A program made the translations under genes and the position numbers. This document shows, piece by piece, positions 13,501 through 23,457 of a stretch of 64,000 nucleotides of DNA. This DNA is from Lytechinus pictus. Its lineage: Eukaryota; Echinodermata; Echinoidea; Temnopleuroida; Toxopneustidae. Every line of letters begins with the position of its first letter. Position 1 is the first letter of the stretch. The notes under the pieces are model-generated. The model did not search any database and was not told the origin of the DNA. It worked only from the letters and a program-made list of their open reading frames with translations. The stretch lies in assembly GCF_037042905.1 (NCBI RefSeq), contig NC_087257.1, positions 29,472,001 to 29,536,000 on the forward strand. The letters run 5' to 3'.

Positions 13501-16500
13501 TATAGTCTCGCTCTGCTATGTTATGACGACATTTCAAAAACTTAACCTAGGTTAAGACTTCGATATTGATTCCCCCAAATTGGTCTAAGTTCAATTACCC
13601 TAAATGACCTTTGACCTTGGTCATGTAACCTGAAACTCAGGCAGGATGTTCAGTAATACTTGATTACCCTTATATCCAAGTTTCATGAACTAGGTCCATA
13701 TACTTTCTAAGTTATGAGGACATTTCAAAAACTTAACCTTGGTTAAGATTTCAATGTTGACGACGATGCCGTCGGAAAAGCGGCGCCTATAGTCTCGCTC
13801 TGCTATGCAGGCGAGACAAAAACAATCACAAGAGCTAACCTGAGATTTCTATGGAAGGTGACATGAGTGGGTTCCCCATCTGACGATCCAGCTACATTCT
13901 CTATGGTCAATTCCTGTTTATCTTCTTGTAAGACCAATATATAGTTTCCATTGGACACTGAACAGATGATGTCCTGCATTGCACAGAGTAGCAGGTGCTT
14001 CCGTTGGTCCCCTGAAATATACAACAAGGAAAACTAGCAAAATTCAAGTAGCTGGGACGATGATGATAATGATTACAATAACATTGATGGTCATAAATAC
14101 AATTGACAATCAATATAATACACGACTGCCAACCTTTATTGTGAAAAAATCATATATCTTATTTCTTTTGATTTAATTTTCAAGCCTTAAATCCAATTTT
14201 TCTTTAAAATTTTGAAAAAAATACCAAATAAAAAAAAATCATAATTTTGAGATGTTTCAAAAAAAATTCGAAGGAAAAAAAATAATACTATTTAGAGTCA
14301 CTTTGCCCTTTGGATAAAATCCTACTAATTGGCAGCTTTGTAATAATAATGATAATGACTAAAATGAAAATTATACTAGTTACTTATATTATACCTATAA
14401 TAATGAAGATACTGATGAAAATGCAGACCTCACAATCTGTCTGCCTGAAAAATAGGGCCGAGGAAAGAATAAAAAAAAAATTCTATTAGAAAAGAGCTCA
14501 CAATGGTCAAAGTTCTAATTTTTGTTTCCTTCAAATTCTGTTTCAGTAGGAGGTTAAATGATGTTGATAATGCAGAATTGCAGATCATGAGAAGATGATG
14601 ATGATAATTCATGTGATGAAAATGGCAATGAAGAACAGAATGGTGATGACTTAAAAAAAAACAAAAAAATATTCATCTTTCAAAAGTAGTATAAATTATT
14701 TTTTTCTAAGTTAAGGAAACTTGCAGTGCTGCATAAATAACCCCCTCCAAAAGCACCAAAAAAAAAAAAAGGAAAAAAAAGAAGAGATTATTTGGCATCT
14801 TTGTCAATTCCTTTAGCTAGCGATGCAGTAAAAAATCCTACCATTTGTTTGTCTCCAGCTTTCTGAGCCATCTTCACACTGGCTCTCTTGGCTGAAAAGC
14901 AAGTTCTTAATGATGAATGCTTGAACAGGTGCAATGATTGCACATGGACCTCCTTCATACTGCAGCAGCGCCATAGGCTCATCATCACTGAATACAAAAC
15001 CTACAAAGTACAATAGAAACAAAATCACATGTTTTTATTTCAAACTATTCAGGCCATGTTGATGAATCAAGCAACACACAATACACACATCTTGAAAAGG
15101 TTAGAATACACCTGAGACTGAGTGACCTGACCAAGAGAACCTAAGGCTAAAGCTACATACCACTCATCGCGCATATGTAGTTTTTAATGGCAAATGTGCA
15201 CTCTGTGTGTGGAACTGTGACCGCAGAGCGACAAACGATTCCTATTCAATTTTTTCAACAAAGTCAAAGGCTGCAGTAAATCTGTAATTATTGCAGAGGA
15301 AACCCACAAATGTTTGGAATTTTTGAGTTATATTCGCTTTAATTTTATATTACCCTATAATAATATGAACATATGGCATTATCCTGCCATTCCTGGTTTA
15401 AGCAGTAGAGGCGCACGGCAAATATTGGAGACTGTCTCCAATGTGGGAGATTATCTCCAATATCAGAGACTTTTGTAAAGAATTTGGGTATCCAATTTCA
15501 GAAACCAATTTCCTTTGTTTACATTTGCTGCAAAAGGATTACCTTGGCGGCAAATAAAAATGTGATAAGGAGATTCCTCATGAAAAATTACCCCTTTTCA
15601 CCGTCTACTTTAAAAATTCACCATCTACTTTTGTTTTGATAAGGATTAAGGATTTTTGAGGTCAATCACACACAAAACAAATGGGCTTCTGACCTCAGTG
15701 AGACAACATTTTGGGTGGAAAAAATCATGCTTTTGTTGGTGTTGTTTCTTTTGTCCTTTTGCAAAGCAAGTCTCCAATGTGGGAGATTGTCTCCCCTATT
15801 GGAGAGAGTCTCCCATATTGGCCGTGCGCCTCTACTGTTAAGTCACCGCTCCATTCACTGCCGTTTATTTCATCTCCCATTGACTTTGTACACAACGAGC
15901 GCACACACACGAGAAGAGATTGAGGCACAGGAAATACTTTTTTTTGCATGATAAATCGAGTGCGTAGCTTTAACAGTTAGTTTAGGACCCCTTCGTCTCG
16001 ACATCGGGTGGCGAAATCAAGAGGTGTTCGGAAAACACGACGGGATTTTCGTATGAGTGAGTTTTGTGATGTTTTCTTCTTGGTTAATGATCTTTGAATG
16101 TTTGCCACAAAAAAGTGAAAGATAATTTGTTCAAATATGGAGATTGGCATAGTTTTTATCGTTTTAAACAAAGTGCGTATCTTTACTAAAGCCGCCTTTA
16201 CTCACTCCTAGTACCAATGAGGTCCAAACATTAACATGTATGGACCTCATAGGCGACATTACCCAAATTATGGGTTGGACAATGCTGTTCTGATTTCCAA
16301 CCCAAGACTTTGGTAAATGTACACCTTAATACAAGTTAGAGTTATCCGATATACCTTTCATTCGGACGGCAAACCTTTATTTAGTTGTAAAAATAGTTGA
16401 AATTAAAATCGATTATTGTTCAACTTACATTTCAGGCCCTTTTTGTTGATTTTCGGTGAGCGTTCCACACAGCTGCGACGAGTGATCAACTCCGAAGTGA

Positions 16501-18940
16501 TACGCGTACTGGTCAGCTGATCGGTCAGGTGATCGGTTGGTTATCTTTTTGTCAGACGTTCATAATTTATGTTAAGCGTATCAATCTTCAGTATCTTGAT
16601 TTCAAAGCATCAGTATTGCAGAGAAAAGTCATTATTGATTGGAATCAGTGGCGGGGGGGGGGGGGGAGGGGGGGGTTGGGGTGAGCATTTCTGCCCATTC
16701 CCCCTTTTGAGATTTATAGTAAACATTTTGGAATTAAATATGTTATTAATACTAGTTATGTGCCCCCCCCCCCCTCATGAGAATCACGTACAGCATTATT
16801 TGTAATGGGGATATTTCGTTCATATTCTTTTCTCTTTTTTGCCTTTTTTTTTAATTGCCAAATTCAAAATTTTACTGGGAACAAATTAACAATATGACTT
16901 TCTATACATCACTTTTAGGGACAAACTTTTTTTTATGGGGGTGGGGGTTGGGGGCTTGCCAAATATAATCAATGGTGGAAAAAATGACCTTCTTTTTAGT
17001 GACAACTTTATAAAAAAATTGTCAAATTTTACGCGAGACAAAATGACCTTCGATCATTGCTATAGTTAAAACCTTTTTTTTTTTTTTTTTTTTTTGGGGG
17101 GGGGTTGCCAAATATCACGTGGACAAAATGACTTTCCCTTTTCTTATTTTTGTGGGGGGGGGGGGGGGGCTTGCCGAATATTACGCGGACAAAATGACTT
17201 TCATTTTGAGTGACCATTTTTTTATAACTTGTCAAACTTTACGCGAGACAATATAATGACCGGTTTTTTTTTTTTTAGTAAGAACCTTTTTTGGGAGTTG
17301 TCAAATTTTACTTGAGAAAATTCACCCGCCCCCCCCTACTTAATTTGGAAAATCTTGGATGCGCCTCTATATAGTTTGAATCATAATGAAGATTAAGATC
17401 ATGCGTATATATAGCTTACATCCACGGCAGAGGCGTAAACCGCCGGGGGCATGCAGGCTGGCCCTTGATCCCCGGTCCAGTGGATTTCACAAAAAAAAAA
17501 ACGGGATAAGAGAAAAGGAATGAAGGAAGGAAAAGAAAGAAAGAAAGAAAGACAGAAAGAGAAAGGGAAGAGAAATAAAAGGCCATAAAAAAGCAAAAGG
17601 AAAGAAAAATGCATGCGAGAATAATTCTGAATGTTATGTCAAAATCTATTGCAAAATTGATATTTGTAATAAAAGTGACAAAGGTTTTGCTCGCTCGCCT
17701 CTTCATCTGGTAGGCGCGTAGCTAGGGGCGGTGCCCCCCGAAAAGGTCCCTCCCCCAAAAAAAAAAATAAGGAGGGAATAGAGAAAATAAAAAGCGAAAT
17801 GAGAAAAGGGGGATGTATATAACTTAGTTTATAATTGTTTTTCCTTTTTTTGGGGGGAAGGGGTCAAAACATTAACGTTATGTTTTTCTATATTCCTATA
17901 AATAGGTCTAATTGCTAAATATCCAGAGTTATCGAGACCCACCTGCTGATATTGCACTGGGGGTACACGATGGAAGGGTTAGGCCTAGGGGCCCCCGAAA
18001 GTTCAACAACCAAGATAAAAAAGAAATGAAGGGAATTAATGAAAAGAAAAGGAAAAGTGTAAGTTAAGATATCTATCTCAAATTTAGATTTGCACGAAAA
18101 GTTTTTTTCTCGCTTGCTTCACTCGCTTGGAACATATAAAGCAACTTTATTCCCACGCGCCATGTATGCCTACATTGGCCCTCTTTCTTTCTTTTATTTT
18201 ATTATTTTTTTACTCATCATGCTACCGTACTGCCACACACGGGTTTGCCCTAATGATCGTGGACAATCATAAAAAATATAATTTTCATACCATGTGACTG
18301 GGAAATTTTTGGCTCCACAACCCCCCCCCCCCTCTCGATCCCTGTATCGATTTTGACTTGATAGGGGCCTAGCTATACCTGATGGAATTAGCTTCATTCA
18401 ATATAAAATCATAACGGATAGACCGCCTTGAATACAGGCCAAACAGCCTAACGACATTGCCGTGTCACGTGACAACCAGTATTAAACGAGAATGTGCACA
18501 ACCCTATGGCGACAAAATTTGCCGCAAAAGTTGAGCAAGTTCTGGACAAAAAGGCTTCAATACCCCAAGAAAAGACCAGGCGAGTACTAAAAAATTATAC
18601 ATTTTTTCAATTTAGTAATATCTAGAGTCTAATTTAAGAACAGATTTTGTCATGGAGCTCCATGGTAAGATCTAGTAATTTAAGTCCAACATTTAATTCG
18701 CGTGCACTCACTTTTTTAACACAGGAATTAATAGCCTTGGTGCTTAGAGTGCCTTTACTAGGTCCCCAGGCCAAGCAGCAAATGAGCAATCATATTCATA
18801 AAAAAATTACCTTGCGACCATCGCGAGAAAACATCTTCTTTCAATTCACTTCCCCAAGTCATATTCCTAACTTCTTCGATTGGATTAAGGACAGACGAAC
18901 TCCCTGGTTCTTCTTCATTCTGTTGACTTGTCGATGCCAT
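2006..18940 (-). CDS. MINDY3: MINDY3 (FAM188A) K48-ubiquitin deubiquitinase, 12 exons, complete
   Basis: MINDY-family cysteine proteases trim K48-linked polyubiquitin from substrates. Joining the minus-strand exons 18811-18940, 14842-15000, 13840-14011, 12125-12239, 11360-11433, 10051-10130, 6822-6892, 5665-5745, 5244-5389, 4682-4769, 3452-3526 and 2006-2155 gives 1341 nt, i.e. 446 aa plus stop. The human protein has about 445. Every junction is GT-AG and in phase. The catalytic Cys is C63 in YEGGPCAIIAPVQAF, and the catalytic His is H287 in LLASETHLTVFF. An EF-hand-like loop follows (D316-I323, YDTEGSGFI). The C-terminus FTVYHYNG...TKWP...NPSIN is typical of the family. The ATG at 18940 is the first in-frame ATG of exon 1. 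No key residue is missing. The introns are full of mobile elements. Orthology is from remembered family motifs, not a search. Confidence 0.95.
2508..3092. mobile_element. TA-flanked foldback element (585 bp) in MINDY3 intron 11
   Basis: The terminal inverted repeats start AAGGAGAATGAAAC and end GTTTCATTCTCCTT, flanked by TA at 2506 and 3093. Nearly the whole element folds back: 2620-2705 is the reverse complement of about 2895-2990. There is no ORF. The TA duplication suggests Tc1/mariner-type mobilisation (inference). Confidence 0.8.
3452..3526 (-). CDS. MINDY3: MINDY3 exon 11
   Basis: Acceptor TCCACAG|CCTGAC, donor CTAAA|GTAAGT. Codes 25 residues including PEYFTVYHYNGIRRSN, the family FTVYHYNGLKQSN block. 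A (GA)n tract lies just upstream at 3533-3553, next to the acceptor. Confidence 0.92.
3920..4566. repeat. Dispersed TIR repeat carrying DR1 sites, copy 1
   Basis: It begins with GTCTCACCTGCAT (about 3943) and ends with ATGCAGGTGAGAC (4554-4566), its reverse complement. Inside are tandem subunits with TGACCTTTGACCT (4135-4147 and 4327-4339) and a (GCC/GTC)n run at about 4483-4522. It lies in a MINDY3 intron. Related copies are at about 12325-12600 and 13018-13816. Confidence 0.75.
4682..4769 (-). CDS. MINDY3: MINDY3 exon 10
   Basis: Acceptor CTTACAG|TGTTG, donor GATGAG|GTATTA. Codes residues 343-372, with LDPEKCGIVL and AEFFPDE matching the family LDPEGLGIILLGPFLQEFFPD. Confidence 0.92.
5077..5191 (-). 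pseudogene. Decayed tandem duplicate of MINDY3 exon 9 3' half
   Basis: Positions 5109-5191 match 5238-5321, the donor-side half of exon 9, almost base for base; the flanking intron back to about 5077 matches that around 5208. The copy has an in-frame TAA where the parent codes Gln (GGTTTCATCTAATGTGCC), and GAA has become AAA before the donor. The donor GTAAGC is kept, and a change creates ATGTTTCAG upstream that could act as a cryptic acceptor. The duplication period is about 130 bp. Confidence 0.85.
5244..5389 (-). CDS. MINDY3: MINDY3 exon 9 (EF-hand-like segment)
   Basis: Acceptor ATTGAAG|GAGTTA, donor GAATA|GTAAGC. Codes residues 295-342, including ARRVFSEYDTEGSGFI and SVLEALELVAVPE. It is the parent of the decayed duplicate at 5109-5191. 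Confidence 0.92.
5665..5745 (-). CDS. MINDY3: MINDY3 exon 8 (catalytic His)
   Basis: Acceptor ATATAG|GTTGG, donor TCAG|GTAAGT. Codes 27 residues (268-294), including PIWLLASETHLTVFFSQ with H287. Confidence 0.93.
6822..6892 (-). CDS. MINDY3: MINDY3 exon 7
   Basis: Acceptor TTTCAG|AAATG, donor GAA|GTAAGT. Codes MKGISKQSLIGFMTILENLK (residues 244-267), matching the family helix before the catalytic His. Confidence 0.9.
7006..7545. mobile_element. Non-autonomous TIR element, 540 bp
   Basis: The 34-bp terminal inverted repeats have cores CGAGTGGATACCATGCGCG and CGCGCATGGTATCCACTCG, with about one mismatch. The interior has spaced motifs AACAAGTATTGG and AAACACGTA. No transposase is seen. A diverged fragment sits at about 26205-26400. 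A G/C homopolymer run abuts the right end. Superfamily not assigned. Confidence 0.7.
8343..8936. mobile_element. TA-flanked foldback element, 594 bp
   Basis: The ends carry GAATCCAACCC at the left and GGTTGGATTCC at the right, flanked by TA at 8341 and 8937. The interior resembles the other foldback elements in this window, with a short AT-rich arm and the phrase AGAAAGTTATGA. There is no ORF. Confidence 0.65.
8947..9213 (+). mobile_element. tRNA-derived SINE
   Basis: An A-box-like CAGTGGATTAGTC (about 8956) and a B-box GGTTCAAATCC (8995-9005) are followed by a tRNA-unrelated body that ends GCACTATATAAAGGCC. Sister copies are at 19578 (+) and about 49195 (-). It inserts between MINDY3 exons 7 and 6. 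Confidence 0.8.
9556..9995. mobile_element. hAT-like MITE with perfect 14-bp TIR
   Basis: The termini CAGACCTGCCAACC and GGTTGGCAGGTCTG are perfect reverse complements. CAGATC flanks both sides (9550-9555 and 9996-10001), giving a visible 6-bp target repeat within a possible 8-bp one. The interior repeats AAAACTGTAT/AAAACGTACT phrases. There is no ORF. The hAT assignment is an inference from the CAG...CTG ends. Confidence 0.7.
10051..10130 (-). CDS. MINDY3: MINDY3 exon 6
   Basis: Acceptor TTTCCAG|TCAGTG, donor CTAC|GTAAGT. Codes CLINLMVTGRAVSNVFD, matching the family LINLLLTGHAVSNVWD block. It was found by splice phase and homology because it is too short to stand out as an ORF. Confidence 0.92.
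10743..11330. mobile_element. TA-flanked foldback element (588 bp), GGACAAGTCCACC family
   Basis: Left end AAGGACAAGTCCACCCC, right end GGGGTGGACTTGTCCTT, with TA at 10741 and 11331. Its relatives at 23458-24058 and 59543-60125 share both ends and the interior order. It lies 29 bp from MINDY3 exon 5. Confidence 0.85.
11360..11433 (-). CDS. MINDY3: MINDY3 exon 5
   Basis: Acceptor CATTGCAG|GGCCTT, donor GGAAA|GTATGT. Codes DEVEDANEPLIDGIYGHG, the conserved acidic strand and YGHG. Ends phase 2, and the split codon becomes Asn217. Confidence 0.92.
12125..12239 (-). CDS. MINDY3: MINDY3 exon 4
   Basis: Acceptor TTTTCAG|AATAC, donor AAAG|GTGAGA. Codes residues 154-192 and ends with the highly conserved GVLLFLYSVLLTK. 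Confidence 0.93.
12325..12600. repeat. Dispersed TIR repeat carrying DR1 site, copy 2 (3' truncated)
   Basis: It starts like the copy at 3920 (AACAAGTGGAGCGCCTCTGG), has TGACCTTTGACCT at 12468-12480, and lacks the right terminus. Confidence 0.7.
12677..13015 (+). mobile_element. tRNA-derived SINE with internal palindrome
   Basis: An A-box-like GTGGTGTAGTGG and a degenerate B-box (TTTGAATCC, about 12727) are followed by a SINE body similar to the one at 8947 and a tail GCGCTATATAAAAGCGG. Positions 12878-12950 form a nearly perfect inverted repeat, with a 23-bp outer and an 11-bp inner stem, making a long hairpin. It inserts between two DR1-bearing repeats. Confidence 0.75.
13018..13816. repeat. 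Dispersed TIR repeat carrying DR1 sites, copy 3
   Basis: It starts GCCTCTGGCTGTCTCGCC and ends ATGCAGGCGAGAC. TGACCTTTGACCT occurs at 13318-13330 and 13605-13617, with a mutated one near 13167. Internal subunits (about 13280-13510 and 13520-13800) are tandemly duplicated. The right end stops about 24 bp short of MINDY3 exon 3. Confidence 0.75.
13840..14011 (-). CDS. MINDY3: MINDY3 exon 3
   Basis: Acceptor ATTTCAG|GGGACC, donor CTCAG|GTTAGC. Codes residues 97-153, including LLLCAMQDIICSVSNGNYIL, aligned to the family segment after the Cys helix. Ends phase 2. Confidence 0.88.
14842..15000 (-). CDS. MINDY3: MINDY3 exon 2 (catalytic Cys)
   Basis: Acceptor TTTGTAG|GTTTTG. Codes residues 44-96 and contains EGGPCAIIAPVQAF with the nucleophile C63. 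Donor ATG|GTAGGA, phase 1. Confidence 0.92.
15403..15837. mobile_element. 435-bp TIR element with 5-bp TTAAG target duplication
   Basis: Perfect 17-bp termini CAGTAGAGGCGCACGGC, with TTAAG at 15398-15402 and 15838-15842. The subterminal regions carry repeated GGAGA..TCTCC palindromes. It lies in MINDY3 intron 1. No transposase is seen. Confidence 0.85.
15843..16640. other. MINDY3 intron 1, no recognised element
   Basis: I see no gene. There is a short inverted repeat ATGAGGTCC...GGACCTCAT at about 16217-16250. Confidence 0.35.
16645..17335. repeat. Degenerate tandem array with poly-G/poly-T runs
   Basis: Units of very roughly 65-115 bp recur with the phrases TTGTCAAATTTTACG and GACAAAATGACCTTC, separated by long G and T homopolymers. 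It is bounded by AGTGGCG at the left and GGATGCGCCTCT at the right, which recall hAT-like termini. No coding potential. Confidence 0.55.
17336..18450. other. MINDY3 intron 1: low-complexity remnants
   Basis: A purine-rich (GAAA)-like tract (17520-17620) and diverged G-rich element ends near 17430, 17715 and 17975. No supported gene. Confidence 0.35.
18464..18620 (+). promoter_or_regulatory. GTCACGTGAC palindrome followed by a short open frame
   Basis: GTCACGTGAC at 18464-18473 is a perfect USF/MITF/TFEB-type E-box palindrome. About 35 bp on, at 18508, an ATG in good context opens MATKFAAKVEQVLDKKASIP, with a possible GC-type donor (AG|GCGAGT) a few codons later. It lies inside MINDY3 intron 1 on the opposite strand. 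I do not recognise the peptide and found no second exon. Confidence 0.3.
18811..18940 (-). CDS. MINDY3: MINDY3 exon 1 (start codon)
   Basis: Codes residues 1-43, with an acidic, Ser-rich leader and then the family N-terminal helix (EVRNMTWGSELKEDVFSRW). It ends in phase 1 at donor G|GTAATT. The codon before the ATG is GTG. Confidence 0.9.
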
Positions 18941-19570
18941 CACAAAAGCGTAAAAACTTCTTAAAATAACTGTTCCTAGTCAGCTTCCATTTTCGTACGA
19001 TTGCATGTGTGGGACTACGCAAATGAATATCTGACAATAACCCTGCGCGTTTATATTGAGCAAAAATTAGCGTTTAGTCGTTTCACCAAACGCTCACTTT
19101 GTACACAACGACGCGGTTACAATTTTCTCATATATAACAAGTGTAAACACGCGTACGAAATCCGAGTTGAAAAGAAAATTGCCAAAAGATGGCGCTAAAC
19201 TACAAGACAATATTCATTACTCTGACAACTTTCAGAAACTGATCAACTCGCGACAGCCGCATATAAGTCCTCGATTTCTGCGGCCTTTATGATATATCAA
19301 GATTTCTTTAATATTGGACTTTCGGTATACATAACAGTTATAAAAAAAGTAAGAAAAGATAACAAGCAAAACGGTATCATCAACTTCCCTGCATTATATA
19401 AGCTCATTATGTCTATATAGGCCCCTATACAAAATGCTAAATTTGAAATTCAATAACTTAATTATATTATTATTTATCCAATTTTTTATGAAATTTCAGG
19501 GTAATGTTACTTAAATTTTATCATTTTGGCATAATTATTTGAATTTACTTCGGCCTGTTTTTTTAAACCT
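18941..19570. other. MINDY3 upstream region
   Basis: This is the putative promoter and 5' UTR side of MINDY3 (minus strand). An AAGATGGCG YY1-like motif occurs at about 19187 on the plus strand. No exon is supported. Confidence 0.35.
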
Positions 19571-19577
19571 ATTTTAA

Positions 19578-19850
19578 GCTGGGGGTGTAGTGGTCTAGTA
19601 GTTACGAATCTCGTCTTTCAACATGGGGGGAGGTAAACCCAGCCATGGCGTGATTTCCTTCAGCAAGAAATTTAGGCTCATTGTGTTGCACTGAACCCAG
19701 GTGAGGCGAATGGACACCCGGCAAGATTAATTCCTTTAATGCACCAAGCGCCTTTTGCAGCTGGAGCTACAACTGGGGTAACATTATTGTGCGCCATTGA
19801 AAAGGCAACTAGATAATGCAGAGTCTATTATCATTTTTCGTGTTTGTTAA
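19578..19850 (+). mobile_element. tRNA-derived SINE, diverged
   Basis: It shares the body of the 8947 SINE (TTCAGCAAGAAATTTAGG, ACCCAGGTGAGGCGAATGG). Both promoter boxes are degenerate and there is an indel in the B-box. Confidence 0.65.
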
Positions 19851-21300
19851 ACCCAAGTTCTCCGATGTTTTATCACTCTTACTCAACTACGACGAGTGTG
19901 AATTTCAATGGCTTTCATTAAGCTTCATTTTATTTCGAGCTTCTCCGTTTACATTATAAGCCTAAAGTAAAATACGTTTGATATTTGCCAACTTTTCATT
20001 TTAAAACTTAGTATTTTTCGGGAGGGCGGGGGTGAATAACTTGAATTAATTTTCTTACTCTATATTTGGCATTTAGGTCTACACTTACTAAGGATACGAT
20101 TTTTTTCTATACACTTTGGTAAAAAAAAAAAAAACAGCAATTGATTGATTCCCCCGGCTATAATCCATTATTTTCCCCCTCTATCTCTCTTTTCGATCGC
20201 ATCGCATACCCTCTCTCTCTTTCTGTCTTCTTCCCTGAATTTTTGCAAACACTTTTCTCATCACACACTATTCCAGATCACAATACATGAATAAAAAAAC
20301 ATGCCTTTTTTTTTCCTTTTTAAAACGATATTTTATTATTTTTTATTATTCTTCTTCGTAACAAGTATGAATATACAACAATCTTATACTAAACACTAAT
20401 AATTTCAATTACAATAGTATTTCTGAAAATGGAAACGTACAAGAAAAAGCAGTGTCATTATATAGGGAAAGTATCTACTCTGAAGATCGGTGATTTACTA
20501 TTTTATTTGCTTTAAACGAATCACAAAGTCATGATGCAATGCATGCACTTACCATGCTTACATCACTCTTCCGACTCACGGACTTTATACATGTATTTAT
20601 AGATTTATTTTGTTCTTCAACACCGCCTCCCCTATACAATAGGGCATTTTTATTGAATAGAAACTCAATTCAAATTTTGCTTTCATATCAATATGAACGA
20701 AGTTTCTGTAAACTAAGTTTTTATTTTACTGTTATTTCTTGATGAAAACAAAGTCAGTTTACATAAATTTGCGTTCATATAATATGAACGCAAAAGTATA
20801 AAACATATTCATTTCATAGAACGCCCTATTGACTGTGCAGGAGGGGAGGGGGGGGCACTTGTTTAAAACTTAAACAACTGATAGTACAGTTTTAAACAAC
20901 ATGCTTGAAAGTTTAAACAGGGTTTTCACAGGGAGGGGGGGGGGGTAGTTAATATTCGCTAATATCTATTTCATTTGTACATTTTACGGAAATCATTAGA
21001 GTCAGTGACCAAATTAATCTTTTTGATGTCTGGGAGGACTGGACATTCGATGAACTGAAACACCTTCTTCAAATATCACGTTTTATCCTACTGGCTAAAT
21101 AGGGATTTTTTTTTTTCATGTTGAAGTTAGATTCAAGTTTAAAGTTTATCTGTTTAATTGTTTGAAGAAGGGTGATAAGACAGGGGATTAAAACGTCCAC
21201 CATTGGCGTTCAGGGGGGGGGGGGGTGCTTCCAGGGCCGTAGCTAGAGGGGGGGGGTATGGTGTGTGACACCCCCAACATTCATGGCAGTCGGCAAATTC
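19851..21300. other. Intergenic, AT-rich, no gene seen
   Basis: Contains pyrimidine tracts, a near-palindromic TTCATAT/ATATGAACG pair at about 20685-20790, and G-runs at about 20840 and 20935. Nothing coding. Confidence 0.35.
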
Positions 21301-21305
21301 ATGTA

Positions 21306-21306
21306 C

Positions 21307-21398
<92 letters not shown>

Positions 21399-21419
21399 AA
21401 GAAAAGAAAGAAAGAGCAT
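21306..21419. repeat. (GAAA)n microsatellite
   Basis: About 25 near-perfect GAAA units with a short GATA interruption near the right end. Confidence 0.95.
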
Positions 21420-21459
21420 TAAAGCATAGAGGAACTACCTTACAGAATGTAGACTTATA

Positions 21460-22814
21460 CGGGGGCGGATCCAGCTTTTGCCAATAGGGGGTGGGGGTCC
21501 CGAAAGATGTTTCACCCATATTTTGCCCGATCGGCCGCGCTTAAAGTTGATTTTTGTTTGTTTCTTTAAAGTCCTAACAGTCATTCCTTAGCTTTATTCT
21601 TATAAAACAACATAAATTTATAATCTCATAAGCCCTATTTAAATAGGGCGAGCGCGAAGCGCGGGCAATTTTTTTTATACATTTTATGATTTTGTCCTGA
21701 AAATTGAACATTCTGGGCAATGTTTTTGATCCTGAACAAGATGCGTTATAACTAAATAATTACTGCAGAAAGTTTTATTATACTTTTTGGCCTTATCGAA
21801 AAGGTACCCATGCATGAAGACGATACATATTTCAACAATCAAATAAATAATACGAGCAGGAGCCGAAAAAAAAATGGACATGCTTTCAGCACATTTTGTT
21901 ATCATGAACAGGAAAGGTATGAAATTTAGACCAAAAACGGGATACCCTATTCATGTTTTGTAAATAATGAAAAGGATGGGTAATTGGGTATCTTCTAACC
22001 TTATTAATATAATATTTTTGATATTCTGATATGAAACTCGATAATTTAAGCACGTCTTAAATCAATAACAAGCTGCATGCGTATCTCAATAAACACGTGC
22101 GCGTGTTTTTTTATTTATTTAGTCCTAGAATCTGGGCAGTATAAATATATACTCTATCATAAAAATCAATAATGCGAGCACGAAGCGTGAGCTAAAAATA
22201 TTTGATTTCCTATCTGAAAAAAGGGTCAATTAAAGCACTATTTCAAGCACAGGAGGAAAATTGTGAAGTGGATAAGGATCGCACTCAATAAATGATGCGA
22301 TTACCGAAGCGCGAGCTGATCTTTTTATTATTATTATTTTGACCTAGGACCGGGACCCTCTAAGGACATTTTGTCATCATATGAAAATTATAACTTTCTT
22401 CCTATTCCTAGGCGCGAGATGAAAGTTGTCGATATTCCATTTTGAATAAGGGACAATTTAGTTATTGGCATTCATGAAAATCTTATTTATTAATCTAATA
22501 AGCCTAATGAGAGTGCGAAATCTGTTGATATTAAGACATAAGATTTACATTTTAAACACCTTTGCAATCATTTTTTTCTTTCATCCCCTCCTCCTCTTTG
22601 TTTTTTCCTTTTCTTTCCCCCTCTTCCTCTCTCACTCTTTTTAAAAATCTTTCTTTGCCCGTCTTCCTCTTTTTTTCCATTCTCTTCCTTTCCCATCTTC
22701 TTTTCTTTTTTCTTCTCTTTCCCCTTTTTTCCTCTTGCTTTCCCCCTCTTCCTCCCTCTTTTTTGAGCGGGGGAGGGGGACAAGGCCCCCTCTGCCCCCA
22801 TGGATCCGCGCCTG
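21460..22814. mobile_element. hAT-like non-autonomous element with palindromic internal repeats
   Basis: Left terminus CGGGGGCGGATCCAG and right terminus TGGATCCGCGCCTG match those of 41729-43057. The interior has spaced, diverged copies of GCGAGCGCGAAGCGCGAGC (about 21648, 22172, 22297), each followed by an AT-rich spacer with TTTTGATATTCTGA-like wording. A pyrimidine-rich stretch fills 22565-22760. I see no clear target duplication. Confidence 0.75.
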
Positions 22815-23455
22815 AGGGTGGGGTATGGTTGAGAGAGAAGACGAGGAGGAAGAAATAAGAAGAAAAAGAAGATGATGATGAAGAAGAACTTCAAAAATAT
22901 AAACACCATGATGAGTGCATGACTGTATGTGCATATAAATTGCCAGTGAAAACGGTCAACAATAATCCGTAAACAATCACAATAGTTTTACAGATTCAAG
23001 TCCATCACGGGATTGTCCGGGCAGAAAAACACACACTAGTGGTGTTTATACTTTAATAGACATGTGAAGGAAAGAAGCCCTGTGAAATTGATCTTCACTT
23101 CGTGATGAATATTCAATATAAAGCTTTTGATATACATAATTTTCATTTGGATTATCTATAAAAATATGCATGTTATAGACAATTCATTTTTCTAAAATAT
23201 TCCAATAAAATATGATATAATGATACCTATTATTTGTATTTATATAAAAAAATAACTATACATTGTTAGATGATCGGGAATGGAATGTTTACAAATGTGT
23301 AATAAAGTTCATTTTACGTCAGCATTACAAAATAACCCCCAAACAGGTGAAAAGGTACAATATCTTTTTTTTTTCGAATGCACATATCAAACATTTATTT
23401 TACTTATAAGCGCTTTGGGACTCTTCACATTTTAAAGACCAATGCATCTGTATTT
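22815..23455. other. Intergenic, no gene seen
   Basis: AT-rich sequence with a purine-rich stretch (22835-22890). No exon or element recognised. Confidence 0.35.
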
Positions 23456-23457
23456 TA

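Noticed and set aside
15656..15951. Several overlapping small frames on both strands
   Set aside because: They lie across a TIR element and its flank in MINDY3 intron 1 and have no splice or homology support.
22562..22934. Overlapping Ser/Phe- and Lys/Arg/Glu-rich frames on both strands
   Set aside because: They are translations of a pyrimidine-rich low-complexity tract inside the hAT-like element.
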